DNA of 64,000 bases from Zhuqueibacter pondensis (GCA_034505955.1 JAPDQK010000005.1:80855-144854); one strand, 5' to 3'; positions 8,124 through 18,000 are shown, counted from the stretch's first letter. Numbers and translations: made by a program. Notes: a model not told the origin generated them from the letters alone.

Positions 8124-10745
8124 ATGCAGGCTCATTTCGTCGACATCTATTTTGCTTTGCCCCTTTCCCGCGGTTACACCTATCGCGTGCCGGAAAATCT
8201 CGAGGCGATGGCGCAAGTCGGGTGCCGCGCGCTGGTGCCGCTCGGCAAACGCGTTGCCACCGGCTTCATCGTTCGGCACGTGGACAAAATTGATTTTCCG
8301 CCGGAAAAATTGCGCGATATTTTGGATGTGCTCGACGAAGCGCCGCTCTTTGATGCCTCCCGTTTGGAGCTGGCACAGTGGATTGCGGATTATTATCTCT
8401 GCGGCCTCGGCGAGGTGCTCCGCACCATGTTGCCACCGGGTTTGGAAAAAGAGAGCCATCAATACGTGCGTCTCACGCGCATCCCATCTGAAGAAGAAAT
8501 CGCCCAAATGGAAAAGCGTGCACCACGTCAAGCTGAAGTGGTGCGCGCCCTGATGGGCAAACCGGGCTACAAAGTCCGGTTCCTCGCCAGGCATTTGCGG
8601 TACGACAGTGTGCGCAGCAGTTTGCGACAATTGAGGGCTTGCGGTCTGGTTGAAGTGAGCCAGCAAATGCAGGAAGCCAGTACGCGGCTGCAAACCAAAA
8701 CATTCGTGCAACTCACACCCGCGGGCCATGCTTTGGTTGCCGGCGATAATGGGGATTTGCAAGCACAAGACCTTGAATCGTCCGGCGACCGGAGGGCAAA
8801 CGGCGGACGGTGGCCGTTCCGCCTGACCAGCATGCAACGCGAGGGTTTGCAATTGCTTGCCAAGCGCGGTGAGCTGCCGCGGGCGCATTTTCTTCATCGC
8901 AGCAACCTCGGCCACGCCTCCCTGCAATCGTTGGTGAAACGCGGGCTGATCCAATTCGTCGAGCGTGAAGTCGAGCGCAACCCCTATGCCAACTTCACGA
9001 GTAATCACCACGTGCTCGGGCCGGATGAGTCGCCCATCATTTTGAATGCCGAGCAAGCCCACGCCGTGCAGCGCGTGACCGAGGCGATGAAACAAAAACG
9101 TTTCGAAGCATTTCTCTTGCATGGCATCACGGGTAGCGGCAAAACGCAAGTCTATATTGAAGCGATTCGCGAGGCAGTGGCCCAGGGGAAGGAAGCGATC
9201 GTGCTGGTACCTGAAATTTCGTTGACCCCGCAGGCGGTTGCGCGTTTTCAAGGAAATTTTGGCCCGCTGGTGGCGGTTTTGCACAGCCGGATGAGCACGG
9301 GCGAGCGTTATGACGCCTGGCGCCGGATTTATCGTGGCGAGGCCCGGGTGGTGGTCGGCGCCCGCTCGGCAGTATTTGCACCCGTGCGAAATCTCGGCTT
9401 GATCGTCGTGGACGAAGAGCATGAAAACAGCTATAAACAAGTTGATCCTGCGCCCCGTTATCATGCCCGTGATGTTGCGGTGATGCGTGCCAGGAAGACC
9501 CAGGCGGTCATCTTGCTCGGCTCAGCGACACCTTCCATTGAATCCTATTTCAATGCCCAGCGTGGCAAATATACACTGCTGGAATTGCCCAACCGAATAG
9601 ACCATGTGCCTTTGCCAACGGTGCGCATTCTCGACATGACGACCTGGCGAAAGACCGCGCCAGACCACGAGGGCATTTTTTCTCGCGTGCTCTACGAAAA
9701 GATTGGTGAGAAGCTGGCCAAGCGGGAGCAAATCATTCTTCTGCAAAATCGCCGGGGCTTTGCTCCGCTGATTCGCTGTGCCAATTGCGGCTTCGTCCGT
9801 TATTGTGATGCTTGCAATATTCCGATGACCTACCATAAATCCCGACTCGGCACTGACAAACTTTCCAAGGAACGCGGAGGCCAGCGGAGAAACTATTTGC
9901 GCTGTCATTATTGCAATGCTTACGAGCCTGCGCCGGACGTCTGTCCGCAGTGCCAGGGAACGGACATCATATTCAAAGGCATCGGTACGCAGAAAGTCGA
10001 ACAGGCATTGAAAGAGCTCTTTCCGCAAGCCCGGGTGGTGCGCATGGATCTGGATACCACACGGGGCAAGCTGGCGCACGACCGCATCCTGCGCCAGTTC
10101 GGCGAGTATCATTACGATATTCTGCTCGGCACCCAAATGATCGCCAAAGGTCTCGACTTTCATCGCGTGACACTGGTCGGCGTGGTATCGGCTGATACCG
10201 GTTTACTGCGGCCGGATTTTCGTGCCGGCGAGCGGACTTTCCAATTGCTCACGCAAGTTGCCGGTCGTGCCGGCCGCCGGAATTTGCCGGGCGAAGTCAT
10301 CGTCCAGACTTATTATCCGGATGACTTCTGCATGGCTTGTGCACGAACCCATGATTTCAAAAAGTTTTATGACTATGAAATTACTGAGCGCGAGGCACTG
10401 CATTTTCCACCATTCAGCCGGCTGGCTTTGATACTGTTCCGCCATCGCGACAACGAGCGGGTTCGCGGGATCGCGCAAGATTTTGTCGCGCTTCTCAAGA
10501 AAGCCGGCGGCCCCTTTCGCGTCTTTGGGCCAACACCCTCCCCCCTGGAAAGAATTCAAAATGAATTTCGCTGGCAAATATTGATCAAGAGTGACCCGAA
10601 AAAAGATCCTTCGGCGCATAAAATGCGTGCGACACTGGAGCGTGTCGTCAGATTTTTTCGCCAGGCCAATCGCAGCGCCGATTCAAAATTCAAGACTGCG
10701 GGCGTGCGCATGATTGTCGACATCGATCCGATCAATATGTTGTAA
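8124..10745 (+). CDS. priA: Primosomal replication restart helicase PriA
   Basis: An 873-residue DEAH-type helicase that reloads the replisome at stalled forks. Seen: N-terminal 3'-DNA-binding domain (VDIYFALPLSRGYTYRVP), Walker A GITGSGKTQVYIEA, DEEH box in VVDEEHENSYKQ, LGSATPS, a zinc region with four CxxC pairs (CANC, CDAC, CHYC, CPQC), and QVAGRAGR. Between the second and third Cys pairs there is an insert of about 15-20 residues (around KLSKERGGQRRN) relative to typical PriA. The ribosome-binding site is weak. No neighbouring gene is functionally linked. Confidence 0.96.
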   Translation: MQAHFVDIYFALPLSRGYTYRVPENLEAMAQVGCRALVPLGKRVATGFIVRHVDKIDFPPEKLRDILDVLDEAPLFDASRLELAQWIADYYLCGLGEVLRTMLPPGLEKESHQYVRLTRIPSEEEIAQMEKRAPRQAEVVRALMGKPGYKVRFLARHLRYDSVRSSLRQLRACGLVEVSQQMQEASTRLQTKTFVQLTPAGHALVAGDNGDLQAQDLESSGDRRANGGRWPFRLTSMQREGLQLLAKRGELPRAHFLHRSNLGHASLQSLVKRGLIQFVEREVERNPYANFTSNHHVLGPDESPIILNAEQAHAVQRVTEAMKQKRFEAFLLHGITGSGKTQVYIEAIREAVAQGKEAIVLVPEISLTPQAVARFQGNFGPLVAVLHSRMSTGERYDAWRRIYRGEARVVVGARSAVFAPVRNLGLIVVDEEHENSYKQVDPAPRYHARDVAVMRARKTQAVILLGSATPSIESYFNAQRGKYTLLELPNRIDHVPLPTVRILDMTTWRKTAPDHEGIFSRVLYEKIGEKLAKREQIILLQNRRGFAPLIRCANCGFVRYCDACNIPMTYHKSRLGTDKLSKERGGQRRNYLRCHYCNAYEPAPDVCPQCQGTDIIFKGIGTQKVEQALKELFPQARVVRMDLDTTRGKLAHDRILRQFGEYHYDILLGTQMIAKGLDFHRVTLVGVVSADTGLLRPDFRAGERTFQLLTQVAGRAGRRNLPGEVIVQTYYPDDFCMACARTHDFKKFYDYEITEREALHFPPFSRLALILFRHRDNERVRGIAQDFVALLKKAGGPFRVFGPTPSPLERIQNEFRWQILIKSDPKKDPSAHKMRATLERVVRFFRQANRSADSKFKTAGVRMIVDIDPINML

Positions 10746-10945
10746 GTGTAATTGTTGCAATCCGGTAAAAAATTCGTCAGGTGCGCCAAAGGTGAATTTC
10801 CAATAGCAAAGAATAAGCTTGCATACTTGCCTGTGAAGTATTATATTTACACACTTTAATTTACATGCAAAAGCACCGGCCGCCGGTTTGTTTCTCAGAG
10901 GGCGTGGTGGCACGGCCGGAACGAAGTTATAGCTTGTGGTCATTC

Positions 10946-11677
10946 ATGCGTTACGGTCTGATATCTGATATTCATGGCAATCTCGAGGCCCTGGAGGCGG
11001 TACTGGCTGCGCTGAAAGAGGAATCCGTCGATCAAATTCTGTGTCTCGGCGACGTGATCGGTTACGGCCCGAATCCCAACGAATGCGTCAAATTGATTCA
11101 GCAGTACGCCGCGATTTGTTTGATCGGTAATCACGACGAGGCCTCGCTTGGTCGCGTGGATCTCGATTTTTTTAATTACATGGCGCGGCAAGCGATTGAG
11201 TGGACGACCGGGCAATTGAGCGAAGACTCCAAAAAATTCCTGATGTCATTGCCGCACAGTCACAGTTATGGCACGTTCATGATCGTGCATGCCTCGCCGG
11301 ATGAGCCGACGCGCTGGAATTACATTCTCAATCTCGAGGATGCCGCAAGAGGTTTCGCTGCGTTCCATGAACAAATTTGCTTTATCGGCCATTCGCACAC
11401 ACCCTGGGTGATTCCGTTGCAGCCGGATGGTGGGATGCGGGTGCGCCATGATTATCCGGTCGATTTCAAGAAGAACCACCGCTATTTGATCAATATCGGC
11501 AGCGTCGGCCAGCCCAGGGATCGCAATCCGGATGCGGCTTTTGGGATTTTGGATATGGAACCTCTGCAATATACTTTGAAGCGCGTGCCGTATGACGTCG
11601 CCAAAACACAGCAAAAAATCCGTGCCACCGGCGCTTTGCCGGCTTTTCTTGCAGACCGTTTGGCAACAGGACAATGA
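10946..11677 (+). CDS. Calcineurin-like metallophosphoesterase (YfcE/MJ0936-like)
   Basis: A 243-residue phosphoesterase. Seen: the metal-binding motifs ISDIHGNLEAL, LGDVIGYGPNP, GNHDEA and GHSHTPW in the usual order. The start at 10946 was chosen because the family begins directly at the first beta strand (MRYGLISDIHGN); a frame starting at 10865 adds 27 unrelated residues. The substrate is unknown; relatives hydrolyse phosphodiesters or act as serine/threonine phosphatases. It lies before the roadblock/MglA module, separated by a repeat-bearing gap of 160 bases, so cotranscription is possible but not shown. Confidence 0.88.
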   Translation: MRYGLISDIHGNLEALEAVLAALKEESVDQILCLGDVIGYGPNPNECVKLIQQYAAICLIGNHDEASLGRVDLDFFNYMARQAIEWTTGQLSEDSKKFLMSLPHSHSYGTFMIVHASPDEPTRWNYILNLEDAARGFAAFHEQICFIGHSHTPWVIPLQPDGGMRVRHDYPVDFKKNHRYLINIGSVGQPRDRNPDAAFGILDMEPLQYTLKRVPYDVAKTQQKIRATGALPAFLADRLATGQ

Positions 11678-11734
11678 GCTGAAACAGGAAAGATACCAAC
11701 TGGCCAATCTAAAATTTCACGAGGAGAACAAATG

Positions 11735-11820
11735 ACTCATATTCTTGCTCTTCCGCGTACTCTTACTCGCTTCCGGGTGATTTTTCAAAAGCGGGTGGGA
11801 GTAAGAGCAAGAGTATGAGT
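11735..11820. repeat. Hexamer-based palindromic repeat, block 1
   Basis: The left arm, actcatattcttgctctt, and the right arm, aagagcaagagtatgagt, are reverse complements built from degenerate GAGTAN/GAGCAN hexamers. The block sits just before the roadblock gene's ribosome-binding site. Related blocks lie at 19153-19300 and 26787-26880. No coding function is seen. Confidence 0.8.
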
Positions 11821-11838
11821 AAATATAAGGAGGTTGTT

Positions 11839-12348
11839 ATGCTTCAGTTAGCTGAAAAGTCGACGCAGGAGTTCATGCTGTCGACCGAGACTTTCAATCA
11901 GGTCAATGAAATCCTGCGGGATTTGGTCACCAGCACCCGCTCGGATTTTGCGTTGTTTTGTGATGCCAATGGCAATCCCATTACCCATCACGGCAAGCAG
12001 CATGTGGTCAATCTTTCCGGGCTTTCGGCGCTGGCTGCCGGAAATTTTGCCGCCACTTGGGAGATGGCGCGAGTGATCGGCGAGAAAGAAGGGTTCAAAT
12101 TTATCTTTCAGGAGGGCGAACGCCGCAATCTCTATCTCTGCAATGTCGGCTTCAATTTTCTATTGGCGATCATCTTCGATAAAGCTGTCGCGCTGGGGCT
12201 GGTGCGTATTTTTGCCAACAAAACAGTTGAAAACTTGAAACAGGTGCTCGACAAGGCGGCGCAAGCCGAGAAAAAGGCCTCGGATTTTCTCGATGCCGAA
12301 TTTGGCCTGTTGCTGGGTAAAGAATTGGACAAATCTTTCAATCTGTAA
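11839..12348 (+). CDS. Roadblock/LC7 domain protein (MglB-like)
   Basis: A 169-residue protein whose N-terminal ~120 residues form a roadblock/LC7 domain (TETFNQVNEILRDLV, FALFCDANGNPITHHG, AALAAGNFAATWEMARVIG), followed by a helical C-terminal tail (LKQVLDKAAQAEKK). Such proteins bind and regulate small GTPases; MglB is the activator of MglA. The start at 11839 follows AAGGAGG at good spacing; an in-frame ATG 24 bases earlier is less likely. It lies 74 bases upstream of the MglA gene, with a second roadblock gene after it, so the three look like one module. Confidence 0.88.
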   Translation: MLQLAEKSTQEFMLSTETFNQVNEILRDLVTSTRSDFALFCDANGNPITHHGKQHVVNLSGLSALAAGNFAATWEMARVIGEKEGFKFIFQEGERRNLYLCNVGFNFLLAIIFDKAVALGLVRIFANKTVENLKQVLDKAAQAEKKASDFLDAEFGLLLGKELDKSFNL

Positions 12349-12422
12349 ACTCCTCGCGAAGACACGGATAAAAAATCTCGCGGGGCAGGCGGAGAGGAAA
12401 ACTCGAAGAGGACATTGCGTGT

Positions 12423-13007
12423 ATGTTCGTAAATTGGGCGCTGCAGGAAGTCAATCTCAAGATCGTCTACTACGGGCCCGGGCTTGGCGGCAAAACGACC
12501 AACCTCGAGTATATCTATCACAAAATCGATCCTTCTCTGCGCGGCGATCTGATCACTCTGAAGACACGCGAAGAGCGTACGCTTTATTTTGATTTTTTGC
12601 AGCTCGAAGTCGGCCGCATCAAGGGAATGAAACCCAAATTCAATCTCTACACCATTCCCGGCCAGGTTTATTACGCCTACAGCCGCAAGATTATCCTGCG
12701 TGGTGTCGATGGCATCGTCTTCGTGGCGGACTCCCAGGCCGACCGCATGACCGAGAATCTGGATTCGCTCATGGATCTCGAGCAGAACCTGATCGGTGAC
12801 GGCCACACACTGGAAAATTTTCCGTGGATTCTGCAGTATAACAAGCGCGATTTACCGCGCATCATCCCGGTGAGCGAGATGAACGCGAAATTGAATTTCC
12901 ATGGCGTACCGGCGATTGAGGCGGTTGCCGTTCGGGGCATCGGGGTGTTGGAAACGCTCAAAACCGCCATTCATGGCGTGGTCGGGCATGTACAAAAGGT
13001 CATTTGA
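12423..13007 (+). CDS. mglA: MglA-like small GTPase
   Basis: A Ras-like GTPase of 194 residues. Seen: Walker A as YYGPGLGGKTTNLEYIY (G1), a PGQVYY switch II region with Gln (TIPGQ), and NKRD as the G4 motif (LQYNKRDLP). The extended G1 and the internal TLYFDFLQLE are typical of bacterial MglA, which sets cell polarity or motility direction in Myxococcus and Thermus. The ATG at 12423 is preceded by GAGGA. It is flanked by two roadblock proteins, its likely regulators. What it polarises here cannot be read from the window. Confidence 0.94.
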   Translation: MFVNWALQEVNLKIVYYGPGLGGKTTNLEYIYHKIDPSLRGDLITLKTREERTLYFDFLQLEVGRIKGMKPKFNLYTIPGQVYYAYSRKIILRGVDGIVFVADSQADRMTENLDSLMDLEQNLIGDGHTLENFPWILQYNKRDLPRIIPVSEMNAKLNFHGVPAIEAVAVRGIGVLETLKTAIHGVVGHVQKVI

Positions 13008-13075
13008 TACGCAAGTGGCAAGTGGCATGTCACTTGAACACGTTTGTTCAAATTTGGAATGAACGAGGTGCTATT

Positions 13076-13537
13076 GTGTACTTCGAGAACGAAACCACAC
13101 AAAATTTTGGAACAGAAGCGACTGTCAACGCAAAATCCGAACAGGAAGCTGTGCCGGTAAAGATGCCGCAAATGGCGATCGAGAAGAAGATGGCGGAAAT
13201 TCTCGCGCTCGGGACCTATGAAGCGGCCTATTTGTTCAGCGACGAAGGTCTGCCCATTGCGCAGGCTTCCAACGCCAACGGCGAGCAAGTTGATCGCGAC
13301 CGCATCGCTGAAATGGCGATTCTGTTTCACGATGTGCGGCGCATGGCTTCGGTGATGGGCGGCATCTCACGTTTACGCGAGGTAATCATTGAGGGAGAAA
13401 ATCATCGCAAAATCGGCTTTCGCTTTTTTCAAGCCTTTGGGCAGCAAGTGATTCTTGCCGTCGTCGTCCCGCCGAAAAAGGCGTACAAGCAAAAGACCAA
13501 TGAGCTGGAAAAATTGATTGTTGGGGAATCTTTCTAA
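13076..13537 (+). CDS. Second roadblock/LC7-like protein of the MglA module
   Basis: A protein of about 153 residues with a variable N-terminus and a roadblock-like domain (LALGTYEAAYLFSDEGLPIAQ, ISRLREVIIEGENHRKIGF, QVILAVVVPP). The start is placed at the GTG at 13076, seven bases after a GAGG; a TTG at 13004 overlapping the mglA stop would add 24 residues. Divergence from the first roadblock protein suggests a separate role, for example as a heterodimer partner or effector. It ends just before a strong hairpin shared with the convergent zinc-ribbon gene. Confidence 0.78.
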   Translation: MYFENETTQNFGTEATVNAKSEQEAVPVKMPQMAIEKKMAEILALGTYEAAYLFSDEGLPIAQASNANGEQVDRDRIAEMAILFHDVRRMASVMGGISRLREVIIEGENHRKIGFRFFQAFGQQVILAVVVPPKKAYKQKTNELEKLIVGESF

Positions 13538-13570
13538 AGATCAGTTCTACTCGATTCATCCTCGCAGTAA

Positions 13571-13599
13571 CTGACCGGTCATTTCGAGTGACCGGTCAG
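13571..13599. terminator. Hairpin between convergent genes
   Basis: CTGACCGGTCA and TGACCGGTCAG form an 11-bp perfect stem with a 7-base loop, placed between the stop of the roadblock gene on the plus strand and the stop of the zinc-ribbon gene on the minus strand. There is no T run, so this may be a factor-dependent or bidirectional terminator. Confidence 0.6.
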
Positions 13600-13618
13600 T
13601 GTCAAGCATCCCGTCAAA

Positions 13619-13798
13619 TCACGTTGCCATTTCCATCGGCGCGCCACAGTGCGTTGGAATGTATTGTTTACCGCATTCGGGACCCATCCAGCACACCAAC
13701 ATTTCCGTGCCGTCAACTTTTTCGAGATGCATGGGTTGGCCGCAATGTTGCGGGACTTCCTGTTCGTGGCCGCATTTGGGGCATTTGAGTTTGGGCAT
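13619..13798 (-). CDS. Small zinc-ribbon protein
   Basis: A 59-residue protein with four metal-binding motifs: CPKCGHEQ, HCGQPM, CGKQYIP and HCGAPM. It starts MPKLKCPKCGHEQEVP after GGAGAAAATTTT. The HCGxPM motif occurs twice, giving paired Cys/His ligands that could bind zinc or copper. It lies 22 bases downstream of the HMA lipoprotein gene on the same strand, which suggests a shared role in metal handling. A decayed relative is present on the plus strand at 53438-53600. The exact function is unknown. Confidence 0.75.
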   Translation of the reverse strand: MPKLKCPKCGHEQEVPQHCGQPMHLEKVDGTEMLVCWMGPECGKQYIPTHCGAPMEMAT

Positions 13799-13820
13799 AA
13801 AATTTTCTCCTATTTTTTCG

Positions 13821-14171
13821 TCAGCGATCTTCGGGAAGCTTGCAACAAGCATCCAAGTCCTCATAGGCCAGCGAGTCACGCTTGGTGTCGTTCGCATCGT
13901 AACCCGCTTTGGCAATCGCATTTTCCAGGTCAGCCAGAGTTAGATTGGCCGCATCGAAACTGACCTGCGCGACCTTCGTTTTCAAATCGACCGAGGCCGT
14001 TTTCACGCCTTGCAGTGCTTCCAAAGCTGTTTTGACGTTTTTCACGCAGCTTCCGCACTGAATCGTCGGCACTTTGATATCGACTCGCGAGACGGTTGCC
14101 GTTTGCTCTGATTTTTGGCAAGCGCCGAGCGCAACGCCGAGTGCAAGGATTAACATAATGAGAGGCTTCAT
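13821..14171 (-). CDS. Heavy-metal-associated (HMA) domain lipoprotein
   Basis: A 116-residue protein with a lipobox-type signal (LALGVALGAC) and an HMA domain with the metal-binding pair in IQCGSCVKNVKTALEALQGV, as in MerP and CopZ. The tail ends DACCKLPEDR, adding a vicinal Cys pair. The start at 14171 follows AAGGAGA. It probably binds copper, mercury or a similar soft metal in the periplasm, in line with the CusCBA genes 1 kb away. It is cotranscribed with the small zinc-ribbon gene. Confidence 0.88.
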   Translation of the reverse strand: MKPLIMLILALGVALGACQKSEQTATVSRVDIKVPTIQCGSCVKNVKTALEALQGVKTASVDLKTKVAQVSFDAANLTLADLENAIAKAGYDANDTKRDSLAYEDLDACCKLPEDR

Positions 14172-14514
14172 GGTTCTCCTTCGAATTATTGGGTTAAAAA
14201 GTAAATTGTGACAATGCACTTGGATTAAACCGGCAATAAAGAAATACCACAAAAATGCAAACTCGAGTCAAAAAAATAAAAAAGATAAACAGATGAAAGT
14301 TAGTTCACAAGACGTCAGCGAAGTGTGTCATCGCATCGCCGATCACTGGCGAAACCGTCGCCGCGAGAAAGCTGAATAATATCAAGCCCGAGAAGGCCGA
14401 AGTTGTCAATGATGTGCGCCATTCGAATCACCACCTTTTTTGACTATTGACATTTAATGACTATTTTGCTATTTTCCTCCGTGAACCAAGCCCGGAGCAA
14501 GCCCGGAGGAGGGG
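14172..14514. other. Gap with no supported gene
   Basis: A/T-rich stretch followed by about 130 bases of more balanced composition. On the minus strand from about 14424 a frame reads MAHIIDNFGLLGLDIIQL and continues only if a shift is assumed, so a small decayed membrane-protein gene is possible but unproven. Confidence 0.3.
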
Positions 14515-14742
14515 ATGAAAATAGTCAGTGAGGTTTATAGCGAATCAGGCAAAGCCTCTGTCAATCTTGGTCAGGCTATTATTATTGCCGCCGTTGTGTC
14601 TCAGTTATTTACTCAACAACCCATTGGCTGGGGAATAGCTCTGATCGGCCTTGCAGTAGGATTAATTTCCATCACTATCGGCCTTATTTTGATTCAAAAG
14701 GCCCATCACGTAAAAAAGTTTGAGGAAAGTGATCATGGTTAA
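14515..14742 (+). CDS. Small membrane protein with two transmembrane helices
   Basis: A 75-residue protein after a strong ribosome-binding site (GGAGGAGGGG). Two hydrophobic helices span about 19-35 (QAIIIAAVVSQLF) and 42-64 (ALIGLAVGLISITIGLILI), ending in a charged tail. The family is not recognised. The stop overlaps the start of the next small membrane gene, so the two form a translationally coupled pair. It is on the plus strand between minus-strand metal genes. Function unknown. Confidence 0.65.
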   Translation: MKIVSEVYSESGKASVNLGQAIIIAAVVSQLFTQQPIGWGIALIGLAVGLISITIGLILIQKAHHVKKFEESDHG

Positions 14743-14857
14743 TTTTGTTATCTTATCCGCCGTTGCAGTTTTGATGCTTTCGCTCATTGCTGCATTTCTT
14801 CTCTATCACGCCCGCAAGCAGGAGAGAGAGTTCAAAGCTCGCGTTGGCCAAAAGTAA
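14735..14857 (+). CDS. Tiny single-pass membrane protein
   Basis: A 40-residue frame, ATG at 14735-14737, overlapping the preceding gene by eight bases (ATGGTTAA). It has one hydrophobic helix (FVILSAVAVLMLSLIAAFLL) and a basic tail (YHARKQEREFK). The overlap and the clean helix-plus-charged-tail layout argue that it is real. A decayed copy follows at 14877-14963. Function unknown. Confidence 0.55.
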   Translation: MVNFVILSAVAVLMLSLIAAFLLYHARKQEREFKARVGQK

Positions 14858-14876
14858 ACGTTTTGCTGATGACAAG

Positions 14877-14963
14877 ATGAGCAATCCCATGAATCCGATG
14901 GTTGACTTTGTTATCCTGTCCGCGTTTACTCTTTTGTTATTTTCTCTTGGCGCAGCATTTTAA
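14877..14963 (+). pseudogene. Decayed duplicate of the tiny membrane protein gene
   Basis: The frame includes MVDFVILSAFTLLLFSLGAA, closely matching MVNFVILSAVAVLMLSLIAA of the preceding gene, then hits a stop; after the stop the DNA aagagttcgaagcttgtgtt still resembles the 3' end of the intact copy (agagttcaaagctcgcgtt). This indicates a tandem duplication followed by truncation. Confidence 0.6.
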
Positions 14964-15063
14964 AAGAGTTCGAAGCTTGTGTTGGCAGAAAGCAACAAAC
15001 GGACAGGACGGGCAAACGCGGACAATCACAAACCGAAATCGCCATCCACGTATACTTATCCTG

Positions 15064-18000
15064 TCAGGGTTTCTCTTCTTGCATTCCTTTCCCCTTCCAT
15101 AAATAATAAATCACCGGATACACCGCCAACTCCATCAGCGCCGAAGTAACCACGCCGCCAACCATCGGCGCCGCAATACGCTTCATGACATCCGCACCGG
15201 TGCCGTGGCTCCACATGATCGGCAACAGGCCGGCAATGATCGTCGCCACGGTCATGATTTTCGGGCGAATGCGCCTGACCGCGCCGTGATAGATCGCATC
15301 GCGCAGGTCGGCGAGATGACGCATCAAGCCTTTCTTTTTCCAATCTTCATAAGCCACGTCGAGATAGAGCAGCATTACGACGCCCGTCTCGGCATCAAGA
15401 CCGGCGAGCGCGATGATGCCGACCCACACAGCGATACTCAGATTGTAGCCCAGCACATAGAGCAGCCAGATCGCACCGACCAGCGAAAACGGCACCGCGA
15501 GAAAGACGATCATCGTTTTCGTCACTGAGCGGGTGTTGAGATAAATGATGACGAAGATGATGAGAATCGTGAACGGGATGACGTAGAACAAGCGCTGCTT
15601 GGCACGTTCCATATATTCGTATTGTCCGCTCCACACGATGTTGTAGCCCGCCGGCAATTTGGTGTTCTCCGCCACAGCGCGTTTCGCCATGGTTACGTAG
15701 GTGCCAATATCGATGTCCTTGATGTCAACGTAAATCCACACGTTGGGCCGGGTGTCTTCGGTACGAATGACCATCGGCCCTTTGTTGACTGAAACCGTGG
15801 TCACTTGGTTCAACGGAATCTGTTGGCCGGAGGGCGTCGGGATCAACACGCGCTGCAAGGCTTCGAGATTGTCGCGCAGCTCGCGGCTGTAGCGCAGATT
15901 GACGGTGTAGCGCTCGAGGCCCTCGACCGTGGTGGTCACCGGCATGCCGCCCATCGCCGACTGGATGACGTCGTGAATGTCATTGACGGTAAGCCCGTAG
16001 CGCGCTGCCTCGTCGCGATTGATGTCATAATCAATATAGTTGCCGCCGATCGCGCGTTCCGCAAACGCCGAGAGCGTGCCGGGCACTTGCTTGACGACGG
16101 CTTCGACTTCTTTGCCAATCGCCTCCAGCGTCTTTAAATCAGCGCCGGAAATTTTGATGCCCACCGGCGTCTTGATGCCGGTGGAGAGCATATCGACGCG
16201 ATTCTTGATCGGCATGGTCCACACGTTGGAAAAGCCGGGAATCTGCAGCGCAGCGTCCATCTCGTCGATGAGTTTCTGCACGGTCATGCCGGGCCGCCAC
16301 TCTTCCTCCGGTTTGAGCATGACGGTGGTCTCCACCATGTCGAGGCCCGCCGGATCCGTGGCGGTCTCGGCGCGGCCGATTTTTCCATAAACGTGATGTA
16401 CTTCCGGAAACTGGCGGAGGATTTTGTCGGACTGCTGCAAAACTTCTTTGGCTTTGGTAATGCTCATGCCCGGCAGCGCCGTCGGCATGTACAGCAAATC
16501 CCCTTCGTAAAGCGGCGGCATGAACTCGTTGCCCAGTTGGGAAAACGGGAAGAGCGTTACCGCCATAATGACAATCGCGCCGATGATGACGAACTTCTTC
16601 CAGCGCAACACGAAGTGCAGCACCGGATCATAAATGCGAATCAAAAAGCGGTTGATGGGATTTCTCTCTTCCGGCATGATGCGGCCGCGAATGAAGTAGC
16701 CCATCAAAATCGGCACGATGGTAATGGAGAGCAACGCTGCCGCGGCCATCGAATAAGTTTTGGTAAACGCCAGCGGCTTGAAGAGCCGGCCCTCTTGTTG
16801 CTGCAAGGTGAACACCGGCAAAAAGGAGAGCGTGATCACCAACAACGAATAGAAGAGCGACGGGCCGACCTCTTTTGAGGCGTCGGCAATAATCGCCCAG
16901 TGCTCTTTCTTGCCGGCATCGTGCTCGATGTGCTTGTGGGCGTTTTCAATCATGATGATGGCCGCATCCACCATCGCGCCGATGGCGATGGCGATGCCGC
17001 CCAGCGACATGATGTTGGCGTTGATGCCCTGGTAGAACATCACCATGAACGAAATCAGAATCGCCACCGGCAGGGTGAAGATGGCCACAAAGCCGCTGCG
17101 CAGGTGCATCAGAAAAACCAGACAGACGAGGCCGACGATGATGCTTTCTTCAATCAGCTTTTCGCGCAGGGTTTTGATGGCGCGCTGAATCAGCGAGGAG
17201 CGGTCATAGACGATATCAATTTTCACGTCTTCCGGCAGGCCGGCCCTGAGCACTTCCATTTTCTTTTTCACGGCGTCGATGACTTTCAGCGCATTTTCGC
17301 CGTACCGCATCACGATAATGCCGCCGACCGCCTCGCCTTCGCCGTTGAATTCGCCGATGCCGCGGCGCATTTCTGGCCCCAGCCGCACGTCGGCCACGTC
17401 ACGCAGATACACCGGCGTGCCGGACATCTTGTCCGCCATGAGCGGGACGTTTTTGATGTCGTCTATGGATTTGAAATAGCCGAGGCCGCGAATCATGAAC
17501 TCGGTCTCGCTGATTTCAATACTCTCGCCGCCGACGTCGTGGTTGCTCTTTTGGATGGCCATCATCACCATATTGAGCGGAATGTTGTAGGCGAGCAGGC
17601 GATTGGGATCGACGGTGACCTGATACTGTTTAACAAAACCGCCGATGCTGGCGACTTCGGAAACGCCCTCGACGGCACTCAGCTCGTATTTCAAATACCA
17701 GTCCTGTATCGAACGCAGTTCCGCAAGATCGCGCTTGTCGGAAGTCAGCGTGTATTGAAAAACCCAACCGACACCGGTGGCATCCGGGCCGAGCGCCGGG
17801 ACTACGCCTTTCGGCAAACGGTTCGCCGCATAGTTCAGATATTCCAGCACGCGGCTCCGCGCCCAATAAATGTCCGTGCCGTCCTCGAAGATCACATAAA
17901 CCAGCGAGTAGCCGAAGAACGAGTAACCGCGCACCACGGTCGAGCGCGGCACCGACACCATCGCCGTGGTCAACGGATAGGTCACTTGATCCTCGACAAT

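Noticed and set aside
7911..9464. A 517-codon open frame on the minus strand opposite priA
   Set aside because: It is antisense to conserved PriA motifs, has no ribosome-binding site and shows no family pattern; long antisense frames are common in genes with this codon use.
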